From Soonwooa sp032062245 (GTDB taxonomy: Bacteria; Bacteroidota; Bacteroidia; Flavobacteriales; Weeksellaceae): a DNA stretch of 64,000 bases. The stretch is taken from assembly GCF_032062245.1 (NCBI RefSeq), contig NZ_DAMBQF010000003.1:124001-188000 (forward strand). The letters are read 5' to 3'. Position 1 is the stretch's first letter. The number at the start of each line of letters is the position of its first letter. Both the position numbers and the translations under genes were made by a program. Below the pieces are notes generated by a model. That model was not told where the DNA came from, made no database searches, and worked only from the letters and a program-made list of their open reading frames with translations. Below are positions 61,113 through 64,000 of the stretch, in pieces.

Positions 61113-61240
61113 ATTTACGACTTCAAAGCTTTAAAAATTGTTATTTGATATTAACCTACTCCGGAAAACTAACTATTTTTTTTGACAACTAAAGGTTTTA
61201 TATAAAATTAAAATTGTTATAATTTGTATCAATAAATATG

Positions 61241-61271
61241 TTGTTTTTTGATATAAAACATACTAATTTTG
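61241..61271 (+). promoter_or_regulatory. dinB promoter with internal palindrome
   Basis: TTG at 61241-61243 and TAATTTTG at 61264-61271, 20 bp apart, fit the -33/-7 consensus. Between them, TGTTTT (61242-61247) and AAAACA (61255-61260) form an inverted repeat with a 7-bp centre, a good place for a repressor. Confidence 0.55.
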
Positions 61272-61290
61272 AAATTCAAATTTCAACTTA

Positions 61291-62445
61291 ATGATGGATC
61301 GTGCAATTGTACATATGGATTTGGATACTTTTTTTGTGTCATGCGAGAGACGGAACAATTCTGAACTTAATGGTATCCCTTTGATAATCGGTGGTGGCGA
61401 TCGTGGTGTTGTGGCGTCTTGCTCTTATGAAGCGCGTAGATTTGGCGTTCGTTCTGCAATGCCCATTCGTATGGCGATGAAACTTTGTCCTGATGCAAAA
61501 ATCATCCGTGGCGATCACGAATTGTACTCTAATTTATCACATCTCGTGACCGAAATTATCCAAGAAAAAGTTCCCGTGATGGAGAAAGCGAGTATTGATG
61601 AATTTTACCTCGATTTATCTGGAATGGACAAGTTTTTTGGGTGCTATCAATGGACGACAGAAATTGCAGAAGCGGTTAAAAAAGAAGCTGGTTTGCCCAT
61701 CAGTTTTGCATTATCTACAAACAAAACCGTTTCTAAAATCGGAACTGGAGAAGCTAAACCTCTAGGAAAATTAGAAATCAAAGAGGCGTTAATAAAACCT
61801 TTTCTAAACCCTTTATCCATCAAGAAAATTCCGATGGTTGGGAATGTTACGTTTCAATTGTTATCAAGAATTGGAATTCGAACGATACAAACTTTGTCGG
61901 AAATGCCTGTTCATGTGCTTCAACAGATGATTGGTAAAAACGGCACCGAACTTTGGAAAAAAGCCAACGGAATTGATGAAAATCCCGTCATTCCTTATTC
62001 TGAAAGGAAGTCGATTTCCACAGAACGAACATTCACCAACGATACCATGGATATTGTCGCTTTAAAAGGCTTGATTGCAGGAATGGCAGAACAATTAGCA
62101 TATCAACTTCGGCAAGAAAAATGGCTGACTTCTACTGTGACTTTAAAGATTCGCTATGCCAATTTCGATACCGAAACCAAGCAATGCAGAGTCGCTTATA
62201 CGGCTGTAGATCATACTTTGTCACGAGTTGCGCTGGATCTTTTCGAGAAGTTATATACCCGAAGAATGCGTTTGCGATTGGTCGGACTTCGGTTTACGAA
62301 TCTTGTTCACGGTCAACATCAAATGGATTTATTTGAAGATACCGAAGAGTTAATCAACCTCTATCAAAGCATGGATTATCTCAAAAATAGGTTTGGCTCC
62401 AATGCGGTCGGTCGCGCAGCGGGTTTTAATGTGTTGAAAGTATAG
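61291..62445 (+). CDS. dinB: Y-family DNA polymerase IV
   Basis: 384 residues. Translesion polymerase. Seen: IVHMDLDTFFVSCERR with the first catalytic Asp, the YEARRFGVRSAMP motif, KASIDEFYLDLSG with the catalytic Asp/Glu pair, a helix-hairpin-helix region and the little-finger domain from ~230. No clear clamp-binding peptide was pinned, though QMDLFED near 349 resembles one. It precedes a dnaE gene by 74 bp and is probably part of a damage-response polymerase pair. Confidence 0.93.
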   Translation: MMDRAIVHMDLDTFFVSCERRNNSELNGIPLIIGGGDRGVVASCSYEARRFGVRSAMPIRMAMKLCPDAKIIRGDHELYSNLSHLVTEIIQEKVPVMEKASIDEFYLDLSGMDKFFGCYQWTTEIAEAVKKEAGLPISFALSTNKTVSKIGTGEAKPLGKLEIKEALIKPFLNPLSIKKIPMVGNVTFQLLSRIGIRTIQTLSEMPVHVLQQMIGKNGTELWKKANGIDENPVIPYSERKSISTERTFTNDTMDIVALKGLIAGMAEQLAYQLRQEKWLTSTVTLKIRYANFDTETKQCRVAYTAVDHTLSRVALDLFEKLYTRRMRLRLVGLRFTNLVHGQHQMDLFEDTEELINLYQSMDYLKNRFGSNAVGRAAGFNVLKV

Positions 62446-62519
62446 AATTTTAATGTTTTCGGGTTTCAAGTTTAATGTTTTACGTCCCGAATTTTAAATT
62501 TCAAATTTCAAATCCTCCC

Positions 62520-64000
62520 ATGTTCATCAACTGTCATTCATATCACAGCCTGCGTTACGGCACTTTATCCATCGATGATTTGGTGGAGCAAGCCGACTAT
62601 TTTGGCTTGAAAAAATTGGTGTTGACGGATATTAATACCGTGACTGGAATTTACGATTTCAAGAAAAAATGTGAAGAAAAAGGCATTAAACCTATTGTTG
62701 GAGTAGAAATAAGAAAAAATAATGAGTTGTTGTACATCTGCATTGCAAAGGAGTTTTCAGGGATTGGTGAAATCAATAAAATGTTGACGGATTATAATTG
62801 TCACGGCATTGATTTACCAAAACAAAATCCAAATTTCAAGCAGGTTTTTGTAGTTTATCCTTTAGAAAATATCCCCGAAAAACTTTTAGAAAACGAGTTT
62901 ATCGGTATTCGAGAAGAGGAACTTAATTTTTTAATCCGCCCTGAATTAAAGGATTTACAATACAAAATGCTCGTTTGGCAGCCTGTGACGGTGAGTTCGC
63001 AAAAAGAATTCAATCTTCATAAGATTTTGCGAGCGATTGAACTCAATACATTAATTTCAAAACTCAATGATAAGGATTGTTGTAAGTCAAATGAGCGTTT
63101 CAAAACTTTATCACAGTTAAAAGATGATTTTAAATTTCATCCTCAATTAATAGAAAATACCGAAAATTTATTGAAACAATGCAGTTTCGAGTTTGATTTT
63201 AATGAAGTTAAGAACAAAAAAAGTTTCACCAATTCAAAAGAAGAAGATGTAGAACTTCTCAAAAAGCTAGCTTATTCTGGTCTGGAAAAACGTTATGGAT
63301 TGAACCATGAAGTCGCCAAAAAAAGAGTGGAAAAAGAACTGAAAGTTATTGATGAACTTAATTTTTGCGCATATTTTCTCATCACTTGGGATATTGTTCA
63401 GTACAGCAATAGAATGGGTTTTATGCATGTTGGACGCGGAAGTGGTGCCAATTCTATTGTCAGTTATTGTTTGGGAATCACGGATATTTGTCCACTCGAA
63501 TTGGATTTGTATTTCGAACGTTTTTTAAATTTAAACCGAAAATCTCCGCCCGATTTCGATATCGATTGGAGTTGGCAAGATCGGGATACGATTTTAGAAT
63601 ATATTTTTAATCGCTATGGTCGCGATCACGTTGCTTTTTGCGGAACGAATGTAGAGTTTAAATACCGTTCGATTTTTCGGGAAGTGGGGAAAGTATTTGG
63701 TTTGCCTAAAGAAGAACTCGATGCATTGGCAAAAAATCCGATGGCTACGCATGATAAGAATGATGTAGTGAAGATGGTTCATAAATACGGATTATTGCTG
63801 GAAAAGTTCCCAAATCAGCGAAGTATGCATGCTTGTGGAATTTTGATTTCCGAGGAGCCAATTACGAATTTTACCGCTTTGGAAATGCCGCCGAAAGGTT
63901 TTCCGATTGTTCAGTTTGATATGAATGTTGCCGAAGAAATTAAGTTGGAAAAACTCGATATTTTGTCGCAACGTGGCTTGGGAACGATTAATGACACGGT
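62520..64000 (+). CDS. dnaE: DNA polymerase III alpha subunit (error-prone type), 5' part
   Basis: Starts at the ATG at 62520 and stays open to the window end (about 493 codons of perhaps 1000). N-terminal PHP domain (MFINCHSYHSLRYGTLSIDDLVEQA) and the family C polymerase core: MHVGRGSGANSIVSYCLGITDICPLELDLYFERFLN and the catalytic SPPDFDIDWSWQDRD with the Asp pair. The PHP domain and its insert are short compared with the main replicative DnaE, and the gene sits beside dinB, both traits of the second, damage-linked DnaE type (DnaE2/ImuC-like). The final assignment needs the missing 3' half. Confidence 0.85.
   Translation, partial: MFINCHSYHSLRYGTLSIDDLVEQADYFGLKKLVLTDINTVTGIYDFKKKCEEKGIKPIVGVEIRKNNELLYICIAKEFSGIGEINKMLTDYNCHGIDLPKQNPNFKQVFVVYPLENIPEKLLENEFIGIREEELNFLIRPELKDLQYKMLVWQPVTVSSQKEFNLHKILRAIELNTLISKLNDKDCCKSNERFKTLSQLKDDFKFHPQLIENTENLLKQCSFEFDFNEVKNKKSFTNSKEEDVELLKKLAYSGLEKRYGLNHEVAKKRVEKELKVIDELNFCAYFLITWDIVQYSNRMGFMHVGRGSGANSIVSYCLGITDICPLELDLYFERFLNLNRKSPPDFDIDWSWQDRDTILEYIFNRYGRDHVAFCGTNVEFKYRSIFREVGKVFGLPKEELDALAKNPMATHDKNDVVKMVHKYGLLLEKFPNQRSMHACGILISEEPITNFTALEMPPKGFPIVQFDMNVAEEIKLEKLDILSQRGLGTINDT

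Noticed and set aside
62447..62519. Structured element between dinB and dnaE
   Set aside because: Two short copies of TTTAATGTTTT, an imperfect TTCGGG/CCCGAA pair and AAATTTC repeats are present, but they are too short and AT-rich to call a regulatory element.

Overview
The window reads as a stretch of chromosome from a low-GC Bacteroidota, most likely a Flavobacteriia of the Chryseobacterium/Weeksellaceae type. The support is: secreted proteins with type IX secretion (T9SS) C-terminal sorting domains, GldJ/SUMF1-like and GIN-domain proteins, the fused ResB-CcsA cytochrome c maturation protein, few Shine-Dalgarno sequences, and recurring TAnnTTTG (-7) promoter elements typical of the Bacteroidetes primary sigma factor. 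The genus is inference. No IS element, prophage or CRISPR array was seen.

Layout. 1-8.3 kb: end of a glycosyltransferase, small membrane and lipoprotein genes, a phosphosugar mutase, an aminotransferase, kdsB and an ArsC-like protein, with two genes broken by single in-frame stop codons (986-2029 and 5999-6361; the second is flanked by inverted heptamer repeats). 8.3-20.4 kb: ftsK, ccsBA, a cobalamin riboswitch in front of a T9SS-secreted leucine-rich-repeat protein, an SPFH protein with a small ribbon-helix-helix partner, a lone CoA-transferase A subunit, mgtE. 20.5-25.6 kb (minus strand): a TPR histidine kinase/LuxR regulator pair beside two secreted proteins. 25.7-39 kb: polA, an M28 peptidase, a dienelactone hydrolase, an XRE regulator with a lipoprotein hydrolase, a divergent M14 peptidase with palindromic candidate operators between, rpsO-DUF1003-pnp.

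39-41 kb: a TROVE/Ro60-type RNA-binding protein preceded on the same strand by a 131-nt tRNA-like RNA in which the anticodon arm is replaced by a long insert. This is the best candidate for a bacterial Ro-Y RNA (YrlA-like) system. A motif from the insert recurs in the leader of the TROVE gene. 41-49 kb: cold-shock protein, WYL regulator, AsmA-like protein, holA, trxB-crcB.

49.2-60.5 kb: a potassium module bounded by two ~162-bp direct repeats, each holding tRNA-Ser(TGA) with its promoter. It encodes a sigma-54-type response regulator, four tiny membrane peptides (one is KdpF), KdpA, KdpB, KdpC, an outer-membrane porin, a KdpD fragment with only the KdpD/USP sensor half, and a separate membrane histidine kinase. 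This layout suggests that Kdp control here has been moved from KdpD/KdpE to an NtrC-like circuit. 60.5-64 kb: a decayed gene region, then dinB and a second-type dnaE (runs off the end) behind a promoter with an internal palindrome, probably a damage-response polymerase pair.
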